NCBI GenBank assembly: GCA_030704615.1 | Contig: CM060733.1 | Location: forward strand, 33,666,001 to 33,730,000 | Length of the DNA stretch: 64,000 nucleotides | Source of the DNA: Takakia lepidozioides | Lineage: Eukaryota > Streptophyta > Takakiopsida > Takakiales > Takakiaceae | Direction: 5' to 3' | Shown: piece after piece, positions 44,663 to 56,979 of the stretch | Layout of the letters: each line of letters starts with the position of its first letter | How positions within the stretch are numbered: the stretch's first letter is position 1 | The notes under the pieces: model-generated | What the model saw: the letters and a program-made list of their open reading frames with translations, nothing else | What the model was told of the DNA's origin: nothing | Databases searched by the model: none | Position numbers and translations under genes: made by a program

Positions 44663-45709
44663 GTGGATGTCTTGTTCAGCCAGAGCATTTTCAGAGGTTT
44701 TCCCGAGATGGGTGGCCCTCTCCCCTCTCTGCCATGCTTGGGGGACCAGTCTCTGTCCAGTGAGAGCCCTTCGCAATCTACTGTCACCTCTGCCCCTACA
44801 GGCACCGAGAATATTATCGAGATCCCATCCATTGTGCGGCTCAATGTTGGGGGAACCATCTTTGCAACAACAGTGGAGACTTTGACACAGCGGGACACAG
44901 ATTCCATGCTGGCTGTCATGTTCAGTGGTCGGCATCGCCTGCATATGGATCCGAAGAAGGGGGCAGTGTTTATAGACAGAGATGGCACACATTTCCGACA
45001 TATCCTGAATTGGCTGCGTGATGGCATTGTGCCGATGATGGAAATCCAATCGTATCAGGAGCTGTTACGGGAGGCTGAGTATTACCAACTGACGGGGTTG
45101 ATGGAGAATTTGATGCCACTCCTCTGCAAAAAGGATGAGGATGACAACACCAAGCCCGAGATGACGCGCCGTGATGTGATCAAGTGTCTCCAGTTTGAGA
45201 AAGTGCGCCTCCGCGGGGTCAATCTGTCAGGGCAAAACCTCTCCAAACTGGATTTGAGTAATGTGGACCTCAGTCACGCTCGGCTTATCAACACCTTCTT
45301 TTCTCGTGCCAAGCTGCAATGTGCGCTATTCACTGGAGCTGAGGCAGACGGTGCCAATTTTCACTACGCCAATCTCTTTTCTTGCTTGTTTAATGGGGCT
45401 AGCATGCGTGGATCGGTGTTGGCTGGTGCCAATCTGCAAAGTGCCAACCTGGCAGATGCCTGTTTGGTCAATTCCAGTTTCTGCAATGCAGACCTTCGGT
45501 CTGCCCACTTACAGAATGCAGATCTTTCAAATGCAAATCTTTCTGAAGCAAATCTAGAACAAGCAAACCTCAAGGGTGCCAAACTAAATGGAGCCAACCT
45601 GCGTGGGGCTAATCTTCAACGAGCTTATCTGGCTCATGTCGATCTTAGAGACACTGTGTTGGAGGGGGCGCTCCTCGGTGGTGCCAATTTGCAAGGAGCG
45701 ATGCGTTGA
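44663..45709 (+). CDS. FIP2-like BTB/POZ protein with pentapeptide repeats
   Basis: 348 residues. After a low-complexity N-terminus (1-55) comes a T1-type BTB/POZ domain of the KCTD kind (about 57-150: SIVRLNVGGTIFATTVETLT, SMLAVMFSGR, FIDRDGTHFRHILNWLRDG, ELLREAEYYQL). From about 184 to the end there are uninterrupted pentapeptide repeats of A(D/N)Lxx type (GANLQSANLADACLVNSSFC, ADLSNANLSEANLEQANLKG), which form a right-handed beta-helix. Order and sequence match Arabidopsis FIP2 (FH-interacting protein 2), which binds formin AFH1; KCTD-type BTB proteins also act as cullin-3 adaptors. A start at 44708 (MGGPLPSLP) is equally possible, since TTTCAG just before it could be a splice acceptor. 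No break is seen. Confidence 0.9.
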   Translation: MDVLFSQSIFRGFPEMGGPLPSLPCLGDQSLSSESPSQSTVTSAPTGTENIIEIPSIVRLNVGGTIFATTVETLTQRDTDSMLAVMFSGRHRLHMDPKKGAVFIDRDGTHFRHILNWLRDGIVPMMEIQSYQELLREAEYYQLTGLMENLMPLLCKKDEDDNTKPEMTRRDVIKCLQFEKVRLRGVNLSGQNLSKLDLSNVDLSHARLINTFFSRAKLQCALFTGAEADGANFHYANLFSCLFNGASMRGSVLAGANLQSANLADACLVNSSFCNADLRSAHLQNADLSNANLSEANLEQANLKGAKLNGANLRGANLQRAYLAHVDLRDTVLEGALLGGANLQGAMR

Positions 45710-45948
45710 CATTTTTTGGTGCTTTTCCAATTTTACTAGGTTTCTCTTCTTACTGTCAAATGTAACTAACAGTTCAGGACTTCAAAGCTGCTGTCAGAGT
45801 CTCCTTACACTGTACATTGAAATAACAAGGGGGCAGTTTGACACCGGTGCAGGCCATGGAGTCTTTTTTGGGATCTTTATTAAGGGGCATAGGGGCCAGA
45901 AATTAGTGTCACCACTTCTGCCTGGATGTCATCGTTGTGGCAATTATC

Positions 45949-45954
45949 AATAAA
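45949..45954 (+). terminator. Polyadenylation signal AATAAA
   Basis: A canonical AATAAA 240 bases after the FIP2-like stop codon, followed by GCTTCAAGGTG; a plausible 3' end signal for that gene. Confidence 0.45.
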
Positions 45955-47226
45955 GCTTCAAGGTGAGGTCCTAGATCAGTTACAGATTCAACACAGTGTT
46001 TTTGAAACTTTGCCCGAGGCCAACGTTTCAGCGTTGGTTTATCTTTCCTTGTATAAGAGGGAATCTAATCAAGACTGAGGAATGTGCAAGGAGTGATTTG
46101 TCTCAAGATGGGCCCTTTTGTTCTCTGCTCACTCTGTGTAACCTGCATTTGGGAACTGAACATATAAGGCAGGCAACTGTCAGGTCTCCATACAACTAAA
46201 TGTGTGGTGAAAAAGATCCAAGGGAGATTTTTGCAAAAGAATTGGTTGGTTGTGCACAGGAGAGAGAACCCTGATGAATTCACTGCAGGCAATCTGCGGT
46301 GCTTGAGTTGCTGTACACAGAGATGGAGATATATGGGAGGAAAGGAAGGAAACCGAGTTCACATGAATCCAATGCAGGCTTTTGGAGTGACAGGTTTCCT
46401 GTATGTCTTGAGCATGGTTGGTGCTACACATTCAGTAACAACACAGCTCATATTCCATGTTTAATTGTTGCAGTTCTAACGCAGTCACAAAAGTTCGTTG
46501 GCAGATTGGGAAGTACCGTAGCTGTCACCCTAGTGAATTCAAAGATGCTGAGCTCTGCATAAAATATGTCATTACTGCTGATACAACGGAGTGCAAATGA
46601 ATCAATGAACTTGCAGTGAAGCATGGAGGGCAGCATATCCTGTTCAGTTTTATAATGCAGCCCTAGACATTTCACTATAAAGCTTCCAACCATCGTAATG
46701 AAGAGATTGCTTACAGTGCTGAGACTGCAGAGTCATCCTTAAAATTTTTTGCGACATGCAGCCTTGTGGCCAAAGGCCCAAAATAGTTCAACAGAGCAGA
46801 AAAGTAGAGGAGGGGAGTTGGGGTGGGAGCAAATGCACTGCCTAGCATCCCATAAGGCTCTGTCGACTAGTGTAACTTACTTTACAGAAAAGTAAATAAA
46901 AAGAAAGACATAATCTGCCCCTCAATTGGCCAGAGAACACAGGTAGAACACCACATAAACCAAAATGCAACTAAAACCTCCTAAGTTACAAGGGCAGAGT
47001 GCCCTATTGGGGGTTCTCTGTCCTATTTACAAAGTCTATACTGGGTCATTTTCCCTGTTCCTTGCTAAAAAGAGAAAATGCACAGGCGACTGACTTTTAA
47101 GGGCAAGAGACTTGTATGGGCAAGAGACGAACACTGCCAGGAGTTTTACATGGAGGGTAGTACTTTAGGCACTGTTGTGGCAGCACTGGCCCGCAACAGC
47201 TGTTGGTTTGATTGGAGCAAGTCACT
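45955..47226. other. Intergenic between convergent genes
   Basis: No supported frame. It contains 3' flanks of the FIP2-like gene (plus strand) and of the membrane-protein gene (minus strand), which converge here. Confidence 0.5.
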
Positions 47227-50200
47227 TCAGGCACCCACTGTCCTTGTGACAATTTGTCCTACACCAATGCTTATGGTCGCTGTCAATATCGCAACAATCA
47301 CACTAATCAGTTGCTCCCCAGCCTGAAATCCGCAAACTGATACCTGTAGAGCAAACCACACTACCAAATTATTACTCAGATCAGTGATGTTACACCTGGA
47401 TAGACATGACAGTGGAGCAACAGACCGAACTAATGTCCCTGCTAATGAGCCTGTTGGACGGCCAACACAAGTACAGTCATAGTAACCACCTTATGTTTGC
47501 CATTATCCCACTTGACTGCCTCAGTGATGGATGCCATGGTCTGTATTGCAGTCATTTCTTTCTTCAACTCCTCACTGCTTCTCTGTGTTTTGTCCTCCTG
47601 AATTTGCATCTGTAGTCTCAGCTGTTTCATTCACTTGCCCACAATTACCTCATCAAAATCCCTCTCGCTCCCTTGATAGTCCCTCTGAGTTAATGATCAA
47701 CATGTCTGAAGCACATATCTACACAAGATAGGGAAGAGTAACACACTTTGGCTTCTGAAAATTTGCATAGATGCATGGTTATAAACCTAAATAGGTAGAT
47801 GGCCATGGGTAAAGAGCTTTGGGAAGAGTCAAATACAACTAATCGGGCTCACCAATGTGTGTGTTCCTGGGTGTACCCCTTTGCTGGTTCTTGTGTTCAC
47901 ACGATACTTATAAGCATCACAAAGGTAATAGCAGTATGGAAAAACTGAAAACTAAGATTGGGTGTATAGCATGAAGGATTTACTTTCCGGTATGTAAGAG
48001 TGGCCCCCTGCATCTGCCGCACCATGTTGATATCACCTCCAGGCCATACCATGAGTGCCAGAAGTGTGAGGAATACGTCCAGGGAGGCAATGACAGTCAC
48101 ACTGCACACAAGAATACACACCAGTGCTATGATCTGAATAACTCTACTGTGCCACTCATTATTGAGCTAGTGGACCAGCCGAGGTAGCAAGGAACCTCAT
48201 AGTGACGAGAGCTGTAATGGTTTCAGTCTGAGATTAGACTTGATCAGCAGAAATTTTGGGCATCTGTCTAAGGACATCAACATCCTGGCAAGTTGCAAAG
48301 ACCACCATAAGACGAACATTTCGTCCACGCAGAGAGGTTATGAAAGGTCAATGACTGCCCAGGCACCAATGGGTCAAAAAGCTATATAGAAGAAAGAAAG
48401 AGACAATACAACCAAAAAGCTACTCGAATAACATATCAGTTGACAAGCCAGAATATATCAGAGGTAGGACTTACATGAAGTAGATATCGTCCCTCTTGAT
48501 GCCCGTAATCAGCCGCAGAGCGACAAATCCAATGAGAATCAAGCAATAGCATGCAAAGTATGTGGTGTAGTACTGCACAATGCCCAAGCAACAACCCACA
48601 TCATTTCCACCGACTTTCCATCATTAATCTACAGACATAGAAGAACTTGAGGGCAATACATTGAAGCTGTTGAGTTCTATGAAAATGTATGCATATGGGT
48701 GGAAGTGTGATGGGGCACCACAGCGGAGTAAACTTTGCAAAGGAGACAGATGGATAATAAAATAGATTAACCAGGTTTTATGTTTCCTATTTACAGCTTA
48801 ATGACAGTAGTAATGCCTATTGAGGAACAAGGATGGTTGGATAAGTACAACCTCATGAACCCATTATGGAAAATAAAACATGTAATTGAGCTGATAGGTG
48901 AAGGCAAGAGACTCACTTTGATGCGCTTATGGAAACCTAAGCCAAAATCATGCACCAGCATCCGGCAGGTCCACCAGGCTTGCAATGAGTCTGGGTCATT
49001 GAAGTCGATCCAAATGCCCTGCCCCCTGAGGCCTCCACTACGATTGCTACCACCACTGCTACTCCCACCCCTGCTCCCGTTGAGCCTGATCAACCACTCA
49101 TAAGACCTTTTGCGCAACGACCGAAGAGAGCGAGGCGTCCGGATATGCAGACTGCCTGTATAAACGCCTGTGCGCAAAAGCTCATCCAGCTTTGAGGCCA
49201 CATAGTGGCGCCGGCGAAAATCCAAAACCCCAACCATCATGAAGGCCACATTCGACCACATGGAGAAAAACATGAGAAAAAAGCTTGAGACAGTGATAGT
49301 ATACTTTGCCCAAAGTGGCCCTGGTATTCGGTGGCCCCCTGCATCCCACAAAAAAGTTTGTGTTGGGTAGGCAGTAATATTCTCATGAATCTTCTCTCAT
49401 TAAGGTACACACATTTTTCTGCACAGACTTAGTTAACTATTCCTCAAAATGGACAACTATAGTCCGATGAAGACAATCAGGACAACAAAACCGCTGAGGA
49501 CAGCACACCCACTTAAGTAGTAGTCGTGACTCTCTGACTCATGGAAAGTGACTGGGGAAAGGACTCATGAGATGAGAGACACACCAAGGAAAAACCGACC
49601 AACAATAGGAAGCACTGCAATGGCCAAGGACAAGCCGAATGCACATTTTTGAAGATGTTGACTTAGCAGCGTATGGCCCACCCTTCTCAGCCTGTGTCAT
49701 CCCCCGACCACATTCTGCTCTTAGGACAGCACATTTTGCTCAAACGTGAACATGACTGGCATAAGGCCCAATAAAGAAAGTACAAAATCTGTCACCAAGA
49801 CACCAACAAACCAAGGTGAATCTAGGACACAGACACACAAGAGATTGAAGATGTAAGATTTAGGCAGCCCTTAAATTGGCACTTGAGACTCCCAACATGC
49901 TACAAATCACTGTTGACACAAAGCATACTGTCAATAGGAACCTGCTGAGGCTTGATGATTGGTGGATCACATGTGCTGCATACAAGTGTACAGGCAGGCG
50001 TCCTGGATGCAGGATACCCCCCTGGGTTGTCAATGCCATCGCATCCAGGCACTCTTCACTTCCAGCTTGCAACCATTTGTTGGCTTCTTCCATTATTGTC
50101 AGCGATGAATGCTGGATAGGAAATCAAGCATGTCAAAGTTAAGAGCTGCAGATGCTAGACTATCATTTTCCATGATCCGCGAAAAGAAAAGAGCTTCACG

Positions 50201-50427
50201 TACTGCCATAGGGGAAGTCCCTTCCAATTGATATTATCAGATCCCAACATAGACATATGTCATCCCAACATGGACATATGAGAAAAGTGTACAGGAAAGG
50301 GTATGAACCATGTGCGGATCATCTTTCTCGAGGCGGAGGTCAGCCACCATGTCAGAAATGGCCTCAAATGAGTCAGTACTGGTATCAAGCTGGAAAGAGG
50401 AAGCATGCAGCATCATTCTGCAGCGTA
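47227..50427 (-). CDS. Multi-exon polytopic membrane protein, C-terminal seven exons
   Basis: Seven exons join in matching phase with GT/AG borders: 50427-50309, 50111-50018, 49338-48917, 48572-48475, 48101-47984, 47621-47490, 47322-47227 (TGA). They encode about 357 residues. In order: a soluble part (DTSTDSFEAISDMVADLRLE; ANKWLQAGSEECLDAMALTT), a helix (TVSSFFLMFFSMWSNVAFMM), a basic segment with a Gly/Ser-rich loop, the motif IWIDFNDPDSLQAWWTCRML, two helices (YFACYCLILIGFVALRLI; VTVIASLDVFLTLLALMVW), a coiled-coil-like stretch (IQEDKTQRSSEELKKEM) and a last helix (ISVIVAILTATISIGVGQIV). The protein ends TRTVGA. I do not recognise the family. The intact frame over seven exons argues for a live gene. 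Confidence 0.75.
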
Positions 50428-50889
50428 CTGCAGCTAGGAATAGCTCTTCTTTCAAAATCTTCCGTGGAAGGGGATTATTCCACCCACCTAGGAGCTTCAC
50501 CAAACAACATTGTGGCAAACTTCAGATATGTGGCCATACCACCTCCTAAATTTATACACACTCACTATCTCAGACTAAAGTTGCTTTGTCTAGGGCAACT
50601 TTTGCTAGGTTTTATTCAACCTCCATAGCCATACAGTACATCTTACATGCCTGGAAAAACACCTGAAACTGCAAACATCTAGACAGATATTTTTCATACA
50701 ATCACAAGCGGCCTATTGCAGCAGCTATGGCCAGTGTGATACATTTAGCTCTTACACAGTCGGTAAAACCACCTCTGCTCTGTTGCCAAGATCTGGCTGT
50801 ACAAAACAGCAAATCCCCTACCTACCTAACCAGCATAAATCCTGTGGGATGTAGCTCTGAGTGAGTGACTGGAGGCATGGCAATGTGAG

Positions 50890-53075
50890 CATACAGTCAT
50901 GTGCCGTCGCATAGTCTGGTCCACCAAAACCGTCCGCATTTTTTCCATCTGCACCTTTGATGCAAATGCATACTTGGTTGCAACCACCTGCCATCACCCA
51001 CTCAACCACACTCACCAATGTGAAGAAGATGAATTTCTGGGACAATGGTTCGCCTTTGGCTGTTTCCCATGATAAGCTACAAGATATTTAAACTGTGAGA
51101 ATTTCGACCTTACCACTAGTATGGCAACTTGATGGCAAAGCCTTGTACCAAGGTGGATGAATGGAAGCCACACATGTGCACCACAAAGCCAGAGTTGCAC
51201 TTGACCAGCAGAATAGACAAGCAATGAACAAGTTGAGACAAAAAGCTGTGAAGATGTCAGAAGTATACGGGTGTCTATGAGAGAACAGGAATGGCTTGTA
51301 CCGAGTTGCGCATGATCCAGAGGATGTCGACCAGCAGGATGTCGTACACAAAGTTAGTGTAATTCCCTCCCACCATGTAATATGTACTCACTGTATTGAA
51401 TGAGAAAACTGTACATATGCCCACCAGTACATACAACCCGATAATTAGTGCACTTGCAAACAACCTGGAGTCAATATGTCCATGAGTTTTAGCCAAATCT
51501 GATCTGTTCAACGCAGTAATTAACACAGCATAGAGAATTGAATGAGACTTCACTGGCCAGCCAACTGTCGCTCTTCAACATACAACAGAATAGGGAGTCC
51601 CTGGTGTGCTGTTAGATACTTACAGCAGACAGCTAGGAAAAGTTGCCAAACCATGAGAAATACTTGAGAATGACTGTAAAAACCACGATTCACAAGGGCA
51701 AGCCACCCTCCGTCCAGATATACCATAAGGGGAGCTGAAAGAGGAAAGAAGATGTGGTAAAATAGCTCCTTGCAGAAAGTAGGCCTGCCAGTGTATAAAT
51801 GAGATCAGTGCCTTAAAAAGAACTGCCACGCACAAACGCTTGTTGGTCTACTGCACTCTTAAACAGACGACATGCTTGTAAATGACGGAAAAAAAAAGAA
51901 AACTTCATAGCATATAAAGCTCACCCGCTGAACTTGACAGCAGCTCTTGCTTCCAATTCAGCAGCATGAGGGACTTTCTCATCACCATTCCACAGGTCCT
52001 TGTTTACTGTCATTTTATTATTTCCTCCTTCCTCGTGTTTTTCTTCCTCTTCCTCCTCCGAGCTGGTGTCGCCATCCCTTTCATTGAGAGGGTTTTTCTT
52101 AGGCTTGCTCTTAAATCGCTGGAACATAGCTCTGCAAAGCCCTCGACCTATGTCAAGAAACTGGCACTTCCATGAGGCCTGGCCCTCAATTTTCATGTCT
52201 ATAACATGCTGTGGAAGCCACAAACTATTCCAAAACCCATGTACTGATATGCTGCATTTGAGTTGGATTTTAAAGGATGCTGCCATGCCTCTGACCCCAA
52301 GCCACAGGGATGCCAAGGGATTGGCCTGCAGTAACTTCTCCTATCATCTGTCGATGACCAAATATCCCCCAGATTTCGGAATGGTAAGAAGATGTCTTTG
52401 ACTGAATCCATGAGAAAAAACCCGTCACTTGATAAGCTATGACCGTGTGCACTGGAGTTATTTGCAACCATCTTCAGGCCTGGAAGTTCTGCGTCCAAAG
52501 AGCTTATACATGACCTTAACATTTTCTTGTAACCCAGACTGCAAATACTGACCAGGCTTTAATTTTGTAGACATTTTGGTCTGCGAGCCAACGCTTCAGC
52601 TGCGCACATGGACCCCCCAGAGTTTAAGACTCCTTAGTCACAGCTGAATTTGACCACTGTGAATGATGTATGAAATGTTTTCAACACAACGGGTGCTCAA
52701 TCTGTGAGTAATTCTTGCCATGGTTTGTTGTGCTGGATGATCATCAGGTATCCATGGCAATAGTCAACCTCTCGTTACTCGAGGTGCTGGAAATGCGACC
52801 CTTCTACAGACGACAATGCTTCACCTGTACATTCACGCAGTCATGACCACTACCCTCTCAGAACATCCAAACAGCAGCTCATTTGAAAATCCTAGAGGCG
52901 GTGCACGAAATTGAAGAGAGAACGCACCAGAGCGTGCAGATCACGGGAGCTGAACACAAGAAAGCAGGCGGTGCGTGAGTATGAGGATGGCTCGCAAACG
53001 AATGACCACGATAGACAACTGCCCGAAAAACCCCCCCATAAAACACACCAGAGTGATCATCTCCATGGTCTTACT
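50890..53075 (-). CDS. Probable upstream exons of the membrane-protein gene
   Basis: Several coding-like stretches with good splice sites lie upstream on the same strand, but their frames could not be joined with certainty. Candidates: 50954-50895; about 51220-51120 (hydrophobic in one frame, LFIACLFCWSSATLALWCTC); about 51470-51303 (LFASALIIGLYVLVGICTVF and FVYDILLVDILWIMRNS); about 51740-51645 (one frame reads YLDGGWLALVNRGFYSHSQV); 52251-51925, with a basic then acidic loop (RFKSKPKKNPLNERDGDTSS followed by E runs); and about 53075-52950 (MEMITLVCFMGGFFGQLSIV, a helix). They suggest at least four more membrane segments. The true start is not located. Confidence 0.45.
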
Positions 53076-54560
53076 CCCGTGCTGCATCAAGTATGGACAA
53101 TCCTAGAATGATCTGGATCCTTCAAATCTTCATGCGCGTGTGAGGGACAACAGAGACACAGCTCCGTCGTGAGGAAGAACGCGACCTAAGAGGAACTGCT
53201 GCAGTGGTCAGTAGAAAAGACTTGTCAGCAACAGTCTCCCATGAGATGGGCCCAGCTGCCGATATCGCAACAGCCCGGATTGGGAGGACAAAACAAGACT
53301 TTTCCACTCGTCAGTATGCGTCTATGAACCCAACGAAGTATGATGTACAGCGTTGACTGCAAGGTCGCGCACGAGAGCGACTCCCACTATAGAACACAGT
53401 TAAGAACACACTTCAGTTATAAAGACTCTGTTTTCTTCTAATAAGTATGGGCACTAGGTGATCACCTTCTTCTCGAGGATTTGACAGACACCAACGAGAC
53501 TAGATGTGGACGCTTCACGGATGATCTCGTGAGAGTCCCGAATTTGTTGGGAAGGGAAAACCTGGCAGAACAATTGAAGGAAACAACTTAGTTGCCTCTA
53601 TCCTTGTTTTGTTGCCGGTATCCTATTTCACCTTGTTTTGCTGCCCTCTTCTTCGCTGCCATCAGTCTCGCATGCACAGACATGGTAGCATGTTCGGGCG
53701 CTCTCCTGCGCCCGCAGAGAGAGGCCATACCCATCTTTTCTTTGCGGTGGACAGACGGGAAGCACCATATCATGAAGAAGACTAACTGGCCGGGCTTTGG
53801 AGCTGGATTGGGCGTCCAGCTTGGCAACGCCGGCCTCAAGACCATTGCAAGTGAAGGTTCTGACTTCTTCCCAGCCTCCAGGGGAACCGAAGGAAGGTAC
53901 AGACATGCTACTCCTCGGGTAATTTTTTGGGTCCAGGTTGCAGGAAGTGAGGGTTGAAGAAAGGCTAGGATCATCATCTGCTAGAAACGCGATGTCGATG
54001 AACCCAATAGATTCTGCACTTGCTGGCCCAGCCCCAAAGCTGACATTGATGGGACAAACGTGTGACTGCACTGTCATTCACACTGTCTGTGTGCGGGTGA
54101 GAGAGAGACAGAGACAGAGATTTGGGGAAGCCTATATTAGCATGCCTCCAACAAGACTCAATTTGAGGTGCTAAAGGTACACATAGCAGTTGCAGATGCA
54201 GGTAAAGCAAAAAGCATTGAATGGCTGTGGCAAGAATACGCCTCAGACCCTTTGCATCAGTGGGGCAACAGGTCTGATGAGGTTGATGAGGCGGGGATAT
54301 TTGTATTGTTATCCATTCATCTACTTCCCAGCATAACTAGCACGTTGTCTCCGACTGAGTAAATCGGTAGCATTACCCCATTCAGCTGCTGTAATCAATC
54401 ACAATTAAGGTCTTTGTCTGTTACACCCGCCCCAGTGTGTTCCTACAGTTGAACAGGACAATTGATAACCACAATAGCAGTGCAGTTGATTTCTTCAAAG
54501 TGTCCAGCCTATTAATTCAAGTGATGATTGTGAAACTCTATTGAAACTGTTGAAGCCTAA
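53076..54560. other. Region upstream of the membrane-protein gene; no gene called
   Basis: Both strands have moderately long open stretches around 53590-54077. On the minus strand one begins MTVQSHVCPINVSFGAGPAS; on the plus strand one reads TNWPGFGAGLGVQLGNAGLK. Neither has a recognised domain. One may be a 5' exon of the minus-strand gene. GAGAGACAGAGACAGAG (54100) is a simple repeat. Confidence 0.35.
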
Positions 54561-54564
54561 TCTA

Positions 54565-54800
54565 ATCCAAGGCTGTGGGTAAAGTGTTCAGCTTTCCACA
54601 TACAGTTTCAGAGAGAAGTCCAAGATCATCAACCCTGCACAAAGGAGGTTCTTTGGTTTGAGAATTGGTGGAACCCTCCTTGGATGGAAGCGGAGCTAAC
54701 TACCATGTTACAAGATCGAACACAACTGGTGATTTTCCTAATGTCGATGTACCCCATGAAGCTCCAGGCCGAGAATATGACGGGTATTGTTTTGATAATT
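54565..54800 (+). repeat. PPR 5' leader, copy 1
   Basis: AAGGCTGTGGGTAAAG, AAAGGAGGTTCTTTGG and AATGTCGATGTACCCCATGA with AGCTCCAGGCCGAGAATA recur before the other PPR locus (61385-61680) and alone at 60600-60860. It lies 180-400 bases upstream of the PPR start and is probably promoter or leader duplicated with the gene. Confidence 0.65.
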
Positions 54801-54975
54801 CAAGGGTTACAATTCCATCTTAGAGTTTTTCCCAGTTTATTCTCAGGGTAGATGACTGTGGTAATAATATAACCCTGTGCATATCAGGCAATTTTCTTTT
54901 TGACATATCTCAGAAGTTGGAGATTTATTTGGAAGTTGAAGTAAGATTGGTAACTAAAACTTTTATTCTTACATT

Positions 54976-56979
54976 ATGGCAGGTTTGAATCAGGCACATT
55001 TGGTTGCTGGACATCAGACTTCCGTCATGAGAACATGTTTTGAAAGAGGGCCAGGGGAGGGAGCCAGCAAGAACTCTTCTGGCACTTTTGGAGGTGTGAG
55101 GGCATTATGTAAGGCAGGAAAACTGAATGAGGCACTGCACAATTTGAACCAACAAGGCATTCAAGCAGACTCCAGAACTTATGCCTGTCTCTTGCAGGAG
55201 TGCATTGCCAGCAAAGGTCTAGCAGAGGGAAAGCAGGTGCACGCCCACATTATCAAAAGTGGATTCAAGCCAAACGTCTTTGTACTTAACACACTTGTGA
55301 ACATGTATTCCAAGTGCGGGAGCTTAGTGGATGCATGCCAGTTATTTGACAAAATGCCTGAACGAGATATGTTTACATGGACTATAATGATAGCAGGATA
55401 TGTCAAGCATGGTTGTGGTAGGGAGGCTTTAAGGGTTTATGAGCAAATGCTAGGGGAAGGGGTCATACCCAGCAAGGTCACATACATTTGCATTCTCAAT
55501 GCATGTGCCAGTGTAGGAGCCCTGGAAATGGGCAAAGAAGTCCATGCTAACATCATCAAAGCTGGAATCGCATCATATATTAATTTGGAGAATGCCCTTA
55601 TCGACATGTATGCCAAATGTGGGAGCATGAAGAATGCACATGGAGTGTTCAGCAACATTGCTGAGCGAGATGTGGTTTCATGGAATGCAATGATTGCAGG
55701 ATATGCTCTGCATGGCTGTGGTAGGGAGGCTTTGGAGTTATATGAGCAAATGCAACAGGAAGGGGTGAGACCGGACATGATCACATTCATTTGTCTTCTC
55801 AATGCTTGTGCCAGCATAGGAGCCCTGGAAAAGGGCAGAGAGGTCCATGCTGACATCATGAAACGCGGAATTACATCATATGTTAATTTGAAGAATACCC
55901 TTGTTGACATGTATGCCAAATGTGGGAGCATAAAGGATGCCCGGAAAGTATTTGACAATATGACCACACACAATGTGGTGTCCTGGAACTCCATGATCGC
56001 AGGATATGCACATCATGGGTGTGGTGGGGAGGCCTTGGAGTTGTTTGAGCAAATGCAGCAGGAAGGTGTGACACCTGACAAGGTCACCTTCACTTGTGTT
56101 CTCAATGCGTGTTCCAGCCTAGGGTCCCTGGAAAAGGGCAAGCAGGTTCATGCTGCCCTGAGGAAAAGCGGGATTGCGTCACACATTAATTTGGAGAACA
56201 CCCTTGTTGACATGTATGCCAAATGCGGGAGCATAAAGGATGCACGTTCTGTTTTCGACAACATGGCTGAAAGAGATTTGGTCTCATGGAGTGCAATGAT
56301 CGCAGGATATGGTCACCACAGGTGTGGTAGGGAGGCTTTGGAGATCTATGAGCAAATGAAATGGGAAGAAATAATGCTTGACAGGGTCGTGTTCACATGC
56401 GTTCTAAATGCATGTGCCAGCCTAGGAGCCCTGGAAAAGGGCAAATGTGTACATGCTGACATCAGTGTAAGTAGAATCGTGCCAGATATTATTCTTCACA
56501 ATACCCTCATTGACATGTATACCAAGTGCGGGAGCGTGAAGGATGCTCGTCAAGTTTTTGACTTTATGGTGGAACGGGATGTAGTGTCGGGGAACACCAT
56601 GATTGCAGAGCATGGGTGTGGCAGGGAGGTTGTGCAACTATTTGAACAAATGCAACTGGGAAACTTGAGGCCGGATGGCATCACATTTGTATCCCTTCTC
56701 TCTGCATGTAACCATGTGGGCCTTGTGGATTTAGGCTGCCATTACTATGATTCCATGTGTGACGATCATGGGCTTATTCCTACAGTGGAGCATTTTGGCT
56801 GCATGGTGGACCTTCTTGGCCGTGCAGGGCAGCTGGATGAGGCAGAGTATTTCATTAACAAAATGCCAGTGAAACCAGCTGCTACAGTGTTGGGGACTTT
56901 GCTTGGTGCCTGCAAAGTTCATGGCGATGTGGGGGTAGCAAAACGTGTTGCAAAAAGCATTCTCAAGAGCGATCCATAG
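54976..56979 (+). CDS. PLS-class PPR protein, truncated in the E region
   Basis: 667 residues. A short N-terminal extension (MAGLNQAHLVAGHQTSVMRT...) is followed from about residue 65 by regular P-L-S triplets of about 101 residues each (TYACLLQECIA..., GKQVHAHIIKSG, NTLVNMYSKCGSLVDA, MPERDMFTWTIMIAGY), about five in all, then the final TVEHFGCMVDLLGRAGQLDE and PAATVLGTLLGACKVHGDVG of the E region. Such proteins bind organellar RNA, one base per repeat, often for C-to-U editing. The frame stops with TAG after LKSDP. Read through, it continues HSAAYVLLSNIYAPIGLMR, where the paralogue at 61982 has QNAGSYVLLSNNYA, so CAG became TAG. No DYW domain follows. Three residues are missing in the fifth S repeat (MIAEHG for MIAGYAQHG). 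It may be a recent pseudogene, or work with a separate DYW partner. Confidence 0.88.
   Translation: MAGLNQAHLVAGHQTSVMRTCFERGPGEGASKNSSGTFGGVRALCKAGKLNEALHNLNQQGIQADSRTYACLLQECIASKGLAEGKQVHAHIIKSGFKPNVFVLNTLVNMYSKCGSLVDACQLFDKMPERDMFTWTIMIAGYVKHGCGREALRVYEQMLGEGVIPSKVTYICILNACASVGALEMGKEVHANIIKAGIASYINLENALIDMYAKCGSMKNAHGVFSNIAERDVVSWNAMIAGYALHGCGREALELYEQMQQEGVRPDMITFICLLNACASIGALEKGREVHADIMKRGITSYVNLKNTLVDMYAKCGSIKDARKVFDNMTTHNVVSWNSMIAGYAHHGCGGEALELFEQMQQEGVTPDKVTFTCVLNACSSLGSLEKGKQVHAALRKSGIASHINLENTLVDMYAKCGSIKDARSVFDNMAERDLVSWSAMIAGYGHHRCGREALEIYEQMKWEEIMLDRVVFTCVLNACASLGALEKGKCVHADISVSRIVPDIILHNTLIDMYTKCGSVKDARQVFDFMVERDVVSGNTMIAEHGCGREVVQLFEQMQLGNLRPDGITFVSLLSACNHVGLVDLGCHYYDSMCDDHGLIPTVEHFGCMVDLLGRAGQLDEAEYFINKMPVKPAATVLGTLLGACKVHGDVGVAKRVAKSILKSDP

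Noticed and set aside
47227-53075. Identity as the TM-calpain DEK1, meckelin or a polycystin channel
   Set aside because: Considered because of the many helices, but the recalled hallmark motifs of these families do not match the translated exons.
53592-54077. Overlapping open frames on both strands as separate genes
   Set aside because: Neither has a domain, conserved splice sites or clear coding bias; left as unassigned.
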